A stretch of DNA of 64,000 bases, taken from NCBI RefSeq assembly GCF_018343515.1, contig NZ_JAGYPD010000004.1, positions 62,001 through 126,000 of the forward strand. Direction: 5' to 3'. Below, in pieces: positions 34,058 through 42,395 of the stretch; the stretch's first letter is position 1, and every line of letters starts with the position of its first letter. The position numbers and the translations under genes are program-made. The DNA comes from Bacillus sp. FJAT-50079. Lineage in GTDB: Bacteria > Bacillota > Bacilli > Bacillales > Bacillaceae_C. The notes under the pieces are model-generated. The model ran no database searches, was not told the DNA's origin, and worked only from the letters and a program-made list of their open reading frames with translations.

Positions 34058-34216
34058 TTATTTATTCCGGCATTTTTTACATACTTGTATGATCAAATTT
34101 GTGTCTGTTCGATGTGGATATAATAATTTAATTCGTTTTGTTCCGCATAAAGGACATTCACCCCGTCCGCGTGAAGACATTTTCTTTAATGATTTTCCAC
34201 GATATCTTTTTGCCAT
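34058..34216 (-). CDS. 52-residue basic zinc-ribbon protein
   Basis: Small reverse-strand gene. ATG at 34214–34216, stop at 34058–34060. It is preceded by GAGGATGG and lies 16 bp after the Hsp20 gene, so the two probably share a transcript. The protein starts MAKRYRGKSLKKMSSRGRG and holds two Cys pairs, CPLC (residues 21–24) and CKKC (46–49), with 21 residues between them, a typical zinc ribbon. Its strong positive charge suggests nucleic-acid or ribosome binding, which is an inference. No named family was recognised. Confidence 0.78.
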   Translation of the reverse strand: MAKRYRGKSLKKMSSRGRGECPLCGTKRIKLLYPHRTDTNLIIQVCKKCRNK

Positions 34217-34232
34217 CCGTAACCATCCTCAA

Positions 34233-34703
34233 TTAATTAATATCAATTCTTTTTCCTTTTATTTTTGGAACTTTAACCGTTAATAGACCATCTTCATGTT
34301 TGGCGCGTATATTTCTTGCATCGATCGCTTTTGTAAATGGAATGGTTCGGGAATAGTGCTTAAACATTTCTTTTCGCTGCACAGTCTCTTGCTTATCATT
34401 TTCTTTAACAAATGTTTCTCGATGTTGAACAGAAATCGTCATATGCTGCGGCAACATATCGATTTCAATTTGGTCCTTTTTAACACCAGGTAGCTTCGCT
34501 CGGACAATATACTCCTTCTCGTTTTCATCCAGTTCTACTGGAAATCCGCCGCCAAACGGGGAAGTTGTGAATAACTCATCAATACTTTCTAAAAAACCTT
34601 TTACTGGACGATGTTGAAAAAATTCATTCATCGCTTTCATTAATGAATTGACCTGCTCCTGTGCTTCTTTCGGCGAGTGCTTTTCCGGCAAGTTTTCAGA
34701 CAT
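34233..34703 (-). CDS. Hsp20/alpha-crystallin family small heat shock protein
   Basis: 156-aa ATP-independent holdase chaperone. The alpha-crystallin domain spans about residues 55–150. Family marks are the YIVRAKLPGVKKDQIEI strand (near 68) and the DGLLTVKVPKIKGKRIDI C-terminal strand, which has the conserved G-x-L; no I-x-I tail is evident. ATG 34703 is 8 bp after AAGGAGG; the alternative ATG 34709 is only 2 bp away. No CIRCE element is visible upstream. It leads a two-gene unit with the zinc-ribbon gene. Confidence 0.92.
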   Translation of the reverse strand: MSENLPEKHSPKEAQEQVNSLMKAMNEFFQHRPVKGFLESIDELFTTSPFGGGFPVELDENEKEYIVRAKLPGVKKDQIEIDMLPQHMTISVQHRETFVKENDKQETVQRKEMFKHYSRTIPFTKAIDARNIRAKHEDGLLTVKVPKIKGKRIDIN

Positions 34704-34838
34704 ATGCATAACCTCCTTAAACAGTCATATACCGTATCGTATGATGAAAAAAAATAAAAAGTTCATTTTCGGGAAGGGATTTACTTGCGAAGCAATAAAT
34801 GTGTATGATGAAGGTAAATCATTTGGAGGAATTTCTAT

Positions 34839-35264
34839 ATGTATGAATTGAAAACGAAGGAAACAGACAATAGTGTTATTGAGTTTATCGAGCGGGTCGA
34901 CAGCATCAAAAAACGTGAAGATGCTTACCGGTTATTGGATATTTTTACAGAAACAACGGGATATGAAGCTAAAATGTGGGGGCCGAGCATCATTGGATTT
35001 GGTTCGTATCATTATAAATATGAATCTGGTCATGAAGGAGATGCACCGCTCGTCGGCTTCTCACCACGAAAAGCAAAAATTAGCTTATATTTTGCAGTCG
35101 GAGATCCAAAGCGTGAAGAATTGCTAAAGGAATTTGGCAAACATACAACTGGCAAAGCGTGTGTGTATGTTAATAAAGTAGCAGATATTGATGTCGATGT
35201 TTTAAAAGCGTTGATCAAACAATCGATTGTATTTTTAAGGGAATTGTACCCGGAGAACAGCTGA
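34839..35264 (+). CDS. DUF1801 domain protein
   Basis: 141-aa cytosolic protein of the DUF1801 (YdhG-like) family. The conserved MWGPSIIGFGSY segment is near residue 47, GDAPLVGFSPRKAKISLYF near 65, and a GKACVYVNKVADIDVDVL region near 105. ATG 34839 follows TTGGAGGA. The family fold is related to frataxin-like/SCP2-like small domains and its role is unknown. Its terminator follows at 35346. It is divergent from hsp20. Confidence 0.88.
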   Translation: MYELKTKETDNSVIEFIERVDSIKKREDAYRLLDIFTETTGYEAKMWGPSIIGFGSYHYKYESGHEGDAPLVGFSPRKAKISLYFAVGDPKREELLKEFGKHTTGKACVYVNKVADIDVDVLKALIKQSIVFLRELYPENS

Positions 35265-35345
35265 TGATCAATGCTCCAGCAACGGTTGGAATATACTATC
35301 GAAGAAGCAAATTTGACCGATGTAATATATTAAAAAAAGTTTCCG

Positions 35346-35372
35346 GAGCTTAGCGCATAAGCTCTTTTTTTT
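35346..35372 (+). terminator. Terminator of DUF1801 gene
   Basis: GAGCTTA–GCGCA–TAAGCTC then eight Ts. Confidence 0.9.
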
Positions 35373-35532
35373 ATGGGCTATTTTTGAAAAGTTAAACATA
35401 CATAGTTTTTCTATGTATATATATGGTACTATTGTATAGAAATCCAACGATTTGAAGACATAATAGATTTCAAGGTTTTTATGAATCAATCTAAAAATAA
35501 CAATAATTAAGAAATCATCGGTGGTGACGATA

Positions 35533-36573
35533 TTGACATTTTTTATGTACTTCTTTGTATTAATGATTGTAATAATAATAATACAATATTTGCCTATAGT
35601 AACGGTTCCAGCGGCGATATTAAGTCTTCTCTGGAAGAAAAATATTAAAAGAACTGTCATAGTGATCGTTGTCATAGCCCTAATCAAATTATTTAACAAT
35701 GTGAACAGAAATGGAAGAGGTCCAAGTGAAGCGGAGTTTTTCTTATCACAATTAGAGCATGGTTCTATATGGGCTATTCTTTCACTTATAGGTTATTTAT
35801 ATCTTATTTATTGGTGGGGAACATTCCTTAAAAGAAGAAAGCAAGGCGCTACTAAGGAAGAAAATGTGGGTATAGAGGAAGATATTGCACGCACAAAAAA
35901 ACGGGCTAAATGGGGCTGTTTGATATGGGTCGTTATTCTATTTTTTGGACCCATTTTTTTATTTGCCGGTTATTTCCATTACCAGACTGAGATTAAGGAA
36001 CGCACGTTGATGGTTAGTCATTCTCCGAGCGGTAAGAACACAATTAAAATTGTGGAAAAGGGCGAACCATTCTTTTTCGGTCCATCAACTATCAAGATTA
36101 AATATCGGAATCAATATATTGTCAGAAGCATTAGTAATGATGGGAAAACACTTAATGATTCGAATGCTACTGTAAAATGGAAAAGTGATGATACTGCAAT
36201 CATTACTTTATATGGAGAAGAACAATTTCCCGAAACCATTGAATTTAATAAAGAAAAACGTGAGCTTTTCGAAAATGTGCAAATCGAACTCGATTCCAAT
36301 ACATTAACGACAAGCGAATCTCCCGACAATAAAAAAACGATCGAAGTAAGAGAAATAATCAGGTCCCAGGGGCAAAATCCTAAAAGGTTTTTAAGAATTT
36401 ATTACGGAGATAACGGAAGTAGTTTAAATAAATATAAAGAATATAACCATCTAGATAGAAGTTACAAGGCTGACCAACTTTATATTGATTGGACAAATAA
36501 CACTCAGGCATCTATACGAATATTTACTGAGGCTGGATTCGAGGATGCCGTTGAAATTGACTTTACTAAATGA
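35533..36573 (+). CDS. Membrane protein of unknown function with extracytoplasmic C-terminal domain
   Basis: About 346 aa. Hydrophobic segments are at about residues 1–50 (two helices), 85–105 and 135–155 (LIWVVILFFGPIFLFAGYF). A soluble domain of ~190 residues follows, with two similar beta-rich halves, SHSPSGKNTIKIVE and TSESPDNKKTIEVRE, each preceding a YRN/YYG-type stretch; this suggests an internal duplication. TTG 35533 is favoured, 6 bp after GGTGGTGA; GTG 35521 overlaps that site. A GGCCC...GGGCC terminator follows. No family recognised. Confidence 0.72.
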   Translation: MTFFMYFFVLMIVIIIIQYLPIVTVPAAILSLLWKKNIKRTVIVIVVIALIKLFNNVNRNGRGPSEAEFFLSQLEHGSIWAILSLIGYLYLIYWWGTFLKRRKQGATKEENVGIEEDIARTKKRAKWGCLIWVVILFFGPIFLFAGYFHYQTEIKERTLMVSHSPSGKNTIKIVEKGEPFFFGPSTIKIKYRNQYIVRSISNDGKTLNDSNATVKWKSDDTAIITLYGEEQFPETIEFNKEKRELFENVQIELDSNTLTTSESPDNKKTIEVREIIRSQGQNPKRFLRIYYGDNGSSLNKYKEYNHLDRSYKADQLYIDWTNNTQASIRIFTEAGFEDAVEIDFTK

Positions 36574-36649
36574 TACATGAAACAACTGTACGTAAAGTAA
36601 AGGTAAATGAGTTGAAGTTGAATAAACCTAAGGAAATGAATGTAAAATG

Positions 36650-36680
36650 TGGCCCTGTATAGTAAACTGGGCCATTTTTT
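36650..36680 (+). terminator. Terminator
   Basis: TGGCCC–13 nt–GGGCCA then six Ts, downstream of the 35533–36573 gene. Confidence 0.8.
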
Positions 36681-36691
36681 ATTATCTAGAA

Positions 36692-36870
36692 AATGAAGGC
36701 ACGCGTCGCTTCCGTCCATTTAGTTCTGACAATGCATACAGCGTTTTGAAAACAGGTGGACCGTATAAGGAACTAGGCCCCGATACGTTCAGCAAAAACA
36801 ACAAAATAAAGAAGTAAAAATGATTGAATGTCTAAAAAAGAAAGACTATACAATCGAACCATCTGAATAA
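36692..36870 (+). pseudogene. Remnant of a transposase C-terminus, frameshifted
   Basis: A first frame reads TRRFRPFSSDNAYSVLKTGG then PYKELGPDTFSKNNKIKK and stops. The sequence continues in another frame from 36820 as MIECLKKKDYTIEPSE and stops at 36868. The combined phrase (a K-T-G-x-P-Y-x-E/D-L-G-x-D-x-F motif, then a C-L-K-K-K-x-Y-T-I tail) resembles C-termini of IS transposases that I know by pattern. I cannot name the IS family with confidence. The 5' part is gone, and no inverted repeats were found. Confidence 0.65.
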
Positions 36871-37391
36871 CAAACTGCTTAATTGATCGACTGAATACAT
36901 CAAAGGGGATGGGGGGCTTACTTTAGTGTTGCCTTCTGGTCAAAAAGTATTTTTATACATAATTATAGAATCCTTGCTTGTGAACAACTTCGTCTGGAGG
37001 AATCTACGTCTAGCTCCAAGCGCCCAGCAAACTTCACTCTCCTTCCTGCGATAAGTCAACATCGGCTCTATCGAAGCCGTGTTTCCTTTAAAGATCCGTC
37101 GACTAAGATCGCCAATTAGGTAAGAATACGGACCATCAAGCCGTATTCTAGAGTAATTATAGTGAATTGTCTGGAAAAATTTATGTGAGTAAATTTTATG
37201 GAAGCATATGGACGTATATGTTCATTTTATCCGTTTGCAATGATTTTCATATAACCGTAACATTAATATGTATTCAAATCACTCCTAATTCCTTTCGTTT
37301 TGCTTCTTTAATTCCTGCCTATTAAATCTGCTTGTACGATTGGTTTTCATTGAGGAGAAAGTACTTACAAAATTATAAAAGGAGTTTATTG
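36871..37391. other. Intergenic region with repeat debris ahead of opuAC
   Basis: About 520 bp without a gene: a spacer, the truncated dispersed repeat at 36997–37085, and the opuAC leader. No clear -35/-10 pair or osmoregulatory site was identified. Confidence 0.5.
36997..37085 (+). repeat. Dispersed intergenic repeat, truncated copy
   Basis: Matches the first part of the long copy at 19148, sharing AATCTACGTCTAGCTCCA and CGATAAGTCAACATCGGC and ending GAAGCCGTGTTT. It lacks the six-base GACTAG-like insert after GCCCAGC and the whole 3' half. Confidence 0.8.
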
Positions 37392-38396
37392 ATGATGCGT
37401 AAATGGTTAACGATGCTTTCGATTTGTATGCTTATTTTTCTTACTGCATGTAGTGGTGGAGGAAATAAGGATAGCATCAAGGTGATAAAATTTGCTGATG
37501 CTGGTTGGGATAGTATTCGCTTCCATAATAGTGTTGCCCAACAAATTATTGAGGAAGGATACGGCTACGATACAGAAGTAACAAATGGTACAACCGCTGC
37601 AACGATCCAAGCATTACAGCAAGGTGATATTAATGTCTATATGGAAATTTGGACGGACAATATAAAAGATGTATATGAAAAAGCGATTGATAAGGGAGAT
37701 ATTGTTAAATTAGCAACAAATTTTGATGATAATGCTCAAGGTTTGTATGTTCCAACATATGTCATTGAAGGGGACGCGGAAAGAGGGATTGAGCCGGTAG
37801 CGCCCGATTTAAAAACGGTTGAAGACTTAAAAAAATATCCTGAAATTTTCAAAGATCCAGAAGATACAAACAAAGGTAGAGTTGTTGGTGCACCTTCCAG
37901 CTGGGTTGTCAGTGAACATTTAGATGAAAAATTGAAAACATATGGCTTAGATGAGCAATTTAATTATTTAGCACCGGGATCCGATTCAGCAATTGTTGCT
38001 TCTTTAGCAAGTGCCTATCAAAAAGGTGAACCATGGGTAGGCTATTATTGGTCACCGACATGGGTAACAGCGGGTTATGATTTAACACTTCTCGAGGATC
38101 ATCCATATGAAGAAAGTGTATGGGAGGAAAATAAAGGAACCGAGTTCCCTCCTAATGATGTCGTTGTTGCTGTTCACAAAGATTTGCCTACTCAAGCAGA
38201 GGATGTAGTGGCATTTCTAAAAAACTATGAAACAAGCAATGAACTAACAGAAAAAGCGCTTGACTATATGGAAGAAAACGATGTAGAAGCAGATGAGGCC
38301 GCGATTTGGTGGATGAAAGAATATGAAGATATATGGACGAAATGGGTGCCAGATGAGATTGCGGAAAAAGTAAAAGCAGCATTAGCAGATAAATAA
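37392..38396 (+). CDS. opuAC: Glycine betaine/proline ABC transporter substrate-binding lipoprotein
   Basis: 334-aa lipoprotein that captures compatible solutes such as glycine betaine outside the membrane. The lipobox is LTAC (Cys near residue 18). The binding-domain hallmarks are KVIKFADAGWDSIRFHNSVA, the QGDINVYMEIWTDNI segment and WVGYYWSPTWVTAGY, rich in Trp/Tyr expected to form the aromatic cage for the trimethylammonium group. ATG 37392 is 7 bp after AAAGGAG; the upstream frame start is ignored. Gene order here is binding protein–permease–ATPase, reversed relative to B. subtilis opuAA–AB–AC. The ligand may also be proline betaine or carnitine. Confidence 0.9.
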   Translation: MMRKWLTMLSICMLIFLTACSGGGNKDSIKVIKFADAGWDSIRFHNSVAQQIIEEGYGYDTEVTNGTTAATIQALQQGDINVYMEIWTDNIKDVYEKAIDKGDIVKLATNFDDNAQGLYVPTYVIEGDAERGIEPVAPDLKTVEDLKKYPEIFKDPEDTNKGRVVGAPSSWVVSEHLDEKLKTYGLDEQFNYLAPGSDSAIVASLASAYQKGEPWVGYYWSPTWVTAGYDLTLLEDHPYEESVWEENKGTEFPPNDVVVAVHKDLPTQAEDVVAFLKNYETSNELTEKALDYMEENDVEADEAAIWWMKEYEDIWTKWVPDEIAEKVKAALADK

Positions 38397-38500
38397 TATT
38401 GGAAGGCAGGGGATAGTGAGGCTGTGACAATTCGATCTGCAGCCAATATCCCCTGTTTATTTTGTGAAGAAATTTAACTAACTGTGAGGTGGGGGAACGG

Positions 38501-39361
38501 ATGAACGAATTTCCCGATATACGTTTACCAATTGGTGTTGGTGTGGAAAAGTTTATCGATTTTTTGGCGAAGCATTTTTCAGCATTTTTTGATTTTATTT
38601 TTGTGATTGCTTCGGGTTCGATCAAAGGTTTGGAGTCGTTATTGTTAATGATTCCATGGTGGATATTCATCATTATTATCTTTTTATTAGGATGGTATTT
38701 TACAAGTCTATATGGTGGATTATTATTTTCAGTTTTTATTTTTTCAATTGGAACATTTAATTTATGGCCCGAGACGATGACGACAATTGCAGTCGTTTTA
38801 ATATCGGTTGTTTTATCCCTTTTAATTGGAATTCCATTAGGTATTTTAATGGCGTTTAATAAAGCACTTTCCGCTACGATGCGTCCCATCCTCGACGCGA
38901 TGCAGACGATGCCTACTTTTGTTTATTTAATTCCTGTTATATTCTTCTTCCCATTAGGAAATGTTCCGGCTGTCATTGCTACAATTATTTATGCATTGCC
39001 TCCCGTCAGCCGCCTAACAGAGCTAGGTATTCGTAATGTTGGTCAAGAGGTAGTTGAATCTGCACAATCATTCGGTTCTTCAACGATGCAAATGTTAACG
39101 AAGGTTCAACTTCCACAGGCACTGCCGACGATTATGGCCGGGATTAACCAAACAACAATGATGGCCTTAGCAATGGCAGTAGTTGGTTCAATGGTTGGTG
39201 CACAAGGACTTGGTGAGCGCGTACTATTTGCGATTAACCGGATCGATATTGCCCTTGGATTCGAAGCCGGAGTAAGCATCGTTTTCTTAGCGATTATCAT
39301 TGACCGAATTACAGGTGGAATTGCTGAGCGTCTGCAGAAACACAGGAGGAATGTCGCATGA
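38501..39361 (+). CDS. opuAB: Glycine betaine/proline ABC transporter permease
   Basis: 286-aa permease. Five to six hydrophobic helices follow an N-terminal extension, NEFPDIRLPIGVGVEKFIDF, similar to OpuAB/ProW. The EAA-like coupling loop is VSRLTELGIRNVGQEVVESA (near residue 170), followed by FGSSTMQMLTKVQLPQALPT. ATG 38501 follows GAGGTGGGGG; the GTG at 38489 lies inside that region. It overlaps opuAA by 4 bp. Confidence 0.92.
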   Translation: MNEFPDIRLPIGVGVEKFIDFLAKHFSAFFDFIFVIASGSIKGLESLLLMIPWWIFIIIIFLLGWYFTSLYGGLLFSVFIFSIGTFNLWPETMTTIAVVLISVVLSLLIGIPLGILMAFNKALSATMRPILDAMQTMPTFVYLIPVIFFFPLGNVPAVIATIIYALPPVSRLTELGIRNVGQEVVESAQSFGSSTMQMLTKVQLPQALPTIMAGINQTTMMALAMAVVGSMVGAQGLGERVLFAINRIDIALGFEAGVSIVFLAIIIDRITGGIAERLQKHRRNVA

Positions 39362-40563
39362 AGGTGAAGTTACAGGTAGAAAATGTGTCGAAAATCTTTG
39401 GTGCAAGAGCGAAGAAAGTGATCCCGATGATTGAAAAAGGCGAATCAAAAGCAGACATATTAGCAAAAACAGGCCATACTGTTGGTGTTTATAATGCATC
39501 GATGGAAATTATGGAAGGTGAGACCTTTGTTATTATGGGGCTTTCAGGAAGTGGGAAATCTACATTGATTCGTTGCTTTAATTTACTGAATCGCCCTACG
39601 GCTGGCGCGATTTATGTAGACGGTGAAAATATCGTTGAATATAATGCCCAGCAGTTAAAATTTTATCGGCAAAAGAAAATCGCCATGGTTTTCCAGCATT
39701 TTGGTCTTTTTAGTCATCGCACAGTATTGGAAAATATTGAATATGGTCTAGAAATAAGAGGGATACCAAAGGAAGAACGGAAAAAAATCGCCCAACATCA
39801 TTTAGAAACAGTAGGCTTAAAAGGGTATGAGAATCAATATCCTGATGAGCTTTCGGGTGGAATGAGGCAACGAGTTGGAATTGCACGGGCGTTGGCGAAT
39901 GATCCGGATATTTTATTAATGGATGAACCATTCAGTGCGCTCGATCCTTTAATTCGTAGGGAAATGCAGCTGGAGTTATTAGACATTCAAAATCGATTGC
40001 AAAAAACAATTATATTTATTACACATGATGTCAATGAAGCATTTAAAATTGGTGATCGCGTAGCAGTCATGAAGGACGGAAAAGTAGAGCAGATTGGCAC
40101 TCCGGAAGAAATTTTAGACAATCCAGCCAATGAATATATTACTGAATTTATAAGAGAGATTGACCGCTCAAAAATTCTTCAAGCAGAACATATTATGGTG
40201 AAGCCGCATGGGTTGGTTTCACTTAAAGATGGGGTAAATGTGGCGATTAAAGTAATGAGAGAGCACGGCATATCCAGCGCCTTTATTACCGATCGAAAGC
40301 GGCGCTTACATGGAATTGTTACGATTGATCGTGCGATTGAAGGGTTAAAACAGAAGAAAACATTACAAGAATTATTGGAAACGGATGTTCAAACGGTCGA
40401 TCCAAGCGACTATGTTCAAGATATTATTCCAAAAGCATTAGACTCAAAGTATCCATTAGTTGTTGTCAATGAAGATAATCATATCGAAGGAATCATTTTA
40501 AGAGTGCATGTCTTAGCGAGCTTAATAAGCGATAATGGTGATAATGAAAGTTCAGATGAGTGA
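39358..40563 (+). CDS. opuAA: Glycine betaine/proline ABC transporter ATPase with CBS domains
   Basis: 401-aa ATPase of the ProV/OpuAA type. The N-terminal extension has KVIPMIEKGESKADILAKTG. The Walker A is GLSGSGKST (near residue 61), the signature LSGGMRQR (near 163), the Walker B ILLMDEPFSALDP (near 182) and the H-loop ITHD. The C-terminal 120 residues form two CBS modules, the ionic-strength sensor in OpuA-type importers. It starts in an ATGA overlap with the permease, preceded by AGGAGG. A terminator follows. Confidence 0.94.
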   Translation: MKVKLQVENVSKIFGARAKKVIPMIEKGESKADILAKTGHTVGVYNASMEIMEGETFVIMGLSGSGKSTLIRCFNLLNRPTAGAIYVDGENIVEYNAQQLKFYRQKKIAMVFQHFGLFSHRTVLENIEYGLEIRGIPKEERKKIAQHHLETVGLKGYENQYPDELSGGMRQRVGIARALANDPDILLMDEPFSALDPLIRREMQLELLDIQNRLQKTIIFITHDVNEAFKIGDRVAVMKDGKVEQIGTPEEILDNPANEYITEFIREIDRSKILQAEHIMVKPHGLVSLKDGVNVAIKVMREHGISSAFITDRKRRLHGIVTIDRAIEGLKQKKTLQELLETDVQTVDPSDYVQDIIPKALDSKYPLVVVNEDNHIEGIILRVHVLASLISDNGDNESSDE

Positions 40564-40570
40564 AGGAAAA

Positions 40571-40605
40571 GGTACACTAGAGCTAGCGATGGTGTACCTT
40601 TTTTT
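40571..40605 (+). terminator. Terminator of opuA operon
   Basis: GGTACAC–14 nt–GTGTACC then seven Ts. Confidence 0.9.
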
Positions 40606-40693
40606 ATTGCAAAAGCTTTAGCCCAATCGATATATCTTTTATTGAAAATATATTCGAGGTGTTAGCGATAGCGTTAAGCATATTTGCTTAAAA

Positions 40694-41401
40694 CTAATGC
40701 TTATTTACGGCACCAAGCGAGTTCTGTAAATGCTCATTTAAATAGTGAAGTGCTAATTTTACATCTTTATCTTTCAATGCTTTTAGGATCAGCTTATGCT
40801 CATATACAGTTTTATTTCTGTTATCTTGATTCATGTGTGAATGGGATACACCAGAAAAATATTGAGTAATAATATCCATTAATTGAATAAATAAATCATT
40901 CTCGGTCGCTTGAATTAATGCTTTATGAAATTCAATGTCGAGTGTTTTAAACTGTAATGTATCATCTATTTTGCTCATTTCAATAATGATGTCCTCAAGT
41001 TTGTGTAAGCGATCAGTATCTCCCTTAGCAATAAGTTGCTCGATCGCTGATTTTTCTAAAAGATGTCTTAGTTCAAATAATTCCCCACTCTTATCATCAT
41101 TCAATTGCCAGAAGAATAGTAAATTGTTAAAAATAACACTTGTATCATCTGTATTAACGAAAGCTCCCTCTCCGTGCCTGATAGAAAGAATCCCAGTTGA
41201 TTCTAAAGATCTCAATGCTTCCCTTACAATGACCCGGCTTACATCGAACATACGGGCGAGGTCCCTTTCTGAGGGAAGTTTGTCACCAGTAGACAAGTTG
41301 TTTTCGATAATAAATTGCCGTAGACTATCACTTACAATTTTACTTAATGTAAATCTTTCATTTACCTCTATGGGTTTCAATAGGATCACCAACTCAAACA
41401 T
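40694..41401 (-). CDS. GntR family regulator, FadR subfamily (second gene)
   Basis: 235-aa regulator. The N-terminal winged helix has NLSTGDKLPSERDLARMFDV, then SRVIVREALRSLESTGILSI (near residues 56–75), the recognition helix of GntR proteins. The C-terminal FCD domain (about 90–225) is all-helical, with FHKALIQATENDLFIQLMD carrying a probable metal/effector His. The ATG at 41401 has a poor site; TTG 41380, preceded by GGTGAT, is an alternative giving 228 aa. It lies 31 bp after the homologous gene at 41433–42104, in one operon, divergent from the nan-like operon it may control. Confidence 0.9.
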   Translation of the reverse strand: MFELVILLKPIEVNERFTLSKIVSDSLRQFIIENNLSTGDKLPSERDLARMFDVSRVIVREALRSLESTGILSIRHGEGAFVNTDDTSVIFNNLLFFWQLNDDKSGELFELRHLLEKSAIEQLIAKGDTDRLHKLEDIIIEMSKIDDTLQFKTLDIEFHKALIQATENDLFIQLMDIITQYFSGVSHSHMNQDNRNKTVYEHKLILKALKDKDVKLALHYLNEHLQNSLGAVNKH

Positions 41402-41432
41402 ATTTTAATAGAAAGGTCAATATATATTTTAT

Positions 41433-42104
41433 CTAAAGCAGATTATATAGGTGCTGAAGGTGCGTTCTCATTGCTAGTTTTGCATCATCCATATTTTTAT
41501 TAATTATGGAATCGATTACTAATTTATGCTCCTTATAAGAAGTGGTATAATCATCAAGATTAACCACTTCTTCAAGGTGATTCATATTAAAGTATTCTGT
41601 AATGATCGAAGATAGCTGAATAAATGTTTCATTTCCCGTCGCATGAAATAGAGCCTTGTGAAAATATAAATCCTCGCTTTTTGGTTTCTCGCCCCTTTTG
41701 GTCTTTTCAAGTAAAGCATCATTCCAGTATGACATCTGATTAATTTTTTCTAAATGGTAATTTTCAATAGCAAGTTCAATCGCCCCTAACTCTAATATAA
41801 TTCTTGAATCAATCAGCTCTTTAAATTTAACTTTATTTACTTTTAAAAAGGGAGAAATATTTTTTAGATAACTATGTAATTCTATTTCCTTTACAAATAT
41901 ACCGGTTCCTTGTTTTATGTCGATAATGCCTTGTGATTGCAAGGTTTTTAATGCTTCTCTAACGATCGTTCTACTTACAGCCAACATTTCAATCATTTCC
42001 TTTTCAGAGGGAAGGCGATCACCCGGTTGGAAATTATGATCGGCAATATAATTTTTAATTCGATTGCTTACAATTTCTGCTAATGTCTGCTTGCGTAATT
42101 GCAT
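41433..42104 (-). CDS. GntR family regulator, FadR subfamily (first gene)
   Basis: 223-aa paralogue of the next gene. The winged helix has NFQPGDRLPSEKEMIEMLAV, then SRTIVREALKTLQSQGIIDI; the FCD domain contains YFHKALFHATGNETFIQLS, aligning with FHKALIQATENDLFIQ in its neighbour. ATG 42104 is preceded by GGAGAG. It is transcribed away from the lyase operon. The intervening 291 bp contain two TGGTAAGACCA sites fitting the FadR-subfamily operator pattern, so one or both regulators probably bind there. Confidence 0.92.
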   Translation of the reverse strand: MQLRKQTLAEIVSNRIKNYIADHNFQPGDRLPSEKEMIEMLAVSRTIVREALKTLQSQGIIDIKQGTGIFVKEIELHSYLKNISPFLKVNKVKFKELIDSRIILELGAIELAIENYHLEKINQMSYWNDALLEKTKRGEKPKSEDLYFHKALFHATGNETFIQLSSIITEYFNMNHLEEVVNLDDYTTSYKEHKLVIDSIINKNMDDAKLAMRTHLQHLYNLL

Positions 42105-42222
42105 GCTACATTCTCTCCAATCTAGTAAGAAATTGTTTATTTATATATTACACTAAATGAATATTGAAAAAGGCCCTTGTGAATATTAATAAAAATTATT
42201 CTGAAACTTTTTGAAATACTAC

Positions 42223-42251
42223 TTGACAATTTAAATGAAAGCGATTAATTT
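42223..42251 (+). promoter_or_regulatory. Promoter of nan-like operon with cre-like box
   Basis: TTGACA (42223–42228), 17 bp, TAATTT (42246–42251). The spacer holds ATGAAAGCGATTAAT (42235–42249), which fits the CcpA consensus WTGNAANCGNWNNCW at all fixed positions but one. Carbon catabolite repression is therefore likely. Confidence 0.7.
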
Positions 42252-42265
42252 TAAGTTAACCAAAG

Positions 42266-42276
42266 TGGTAAGACCA
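42266..42276 (+). promoter_or_regulatory. FadR-type operator, site 1
   Basis: TGGTAAGACCA, matching the FadR/GntR pattern TNGTNNNACNA, about 8 bp after the predicted transcription start. Confidence 0.72.
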
Positions 42277-42340
42277 TAATATACTTTCTAGTATTTTTAA
42301 TCAATAAGTAAAAGAAAAGATTTTTAGAGCGAGTTCTTAC

Positions 42341-42351
42341 TGGTAAGACCA
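42341..42351 (+). promoter_or_regulatory. FadR-type operator, site 2
   Basis: Second identical TGGTAAGACCA, 75 bp downstream of site 1 (about seven helical turns), in the leader before the lyase gene. Placement favours looping or road-block repression. Confidence 0.72.
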
Positions 42352-42395
42352 TACTATGAATGTATAAATTTTAAAAAAAGGAATGGGATGAATTT

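Noticed and set aside
36871-37391. Riboswitch or osmoregulated promoter before opuAC
   Set aside because: No recognisable riboswitch core or clear promoter pair; the space is mainly repeat debris.
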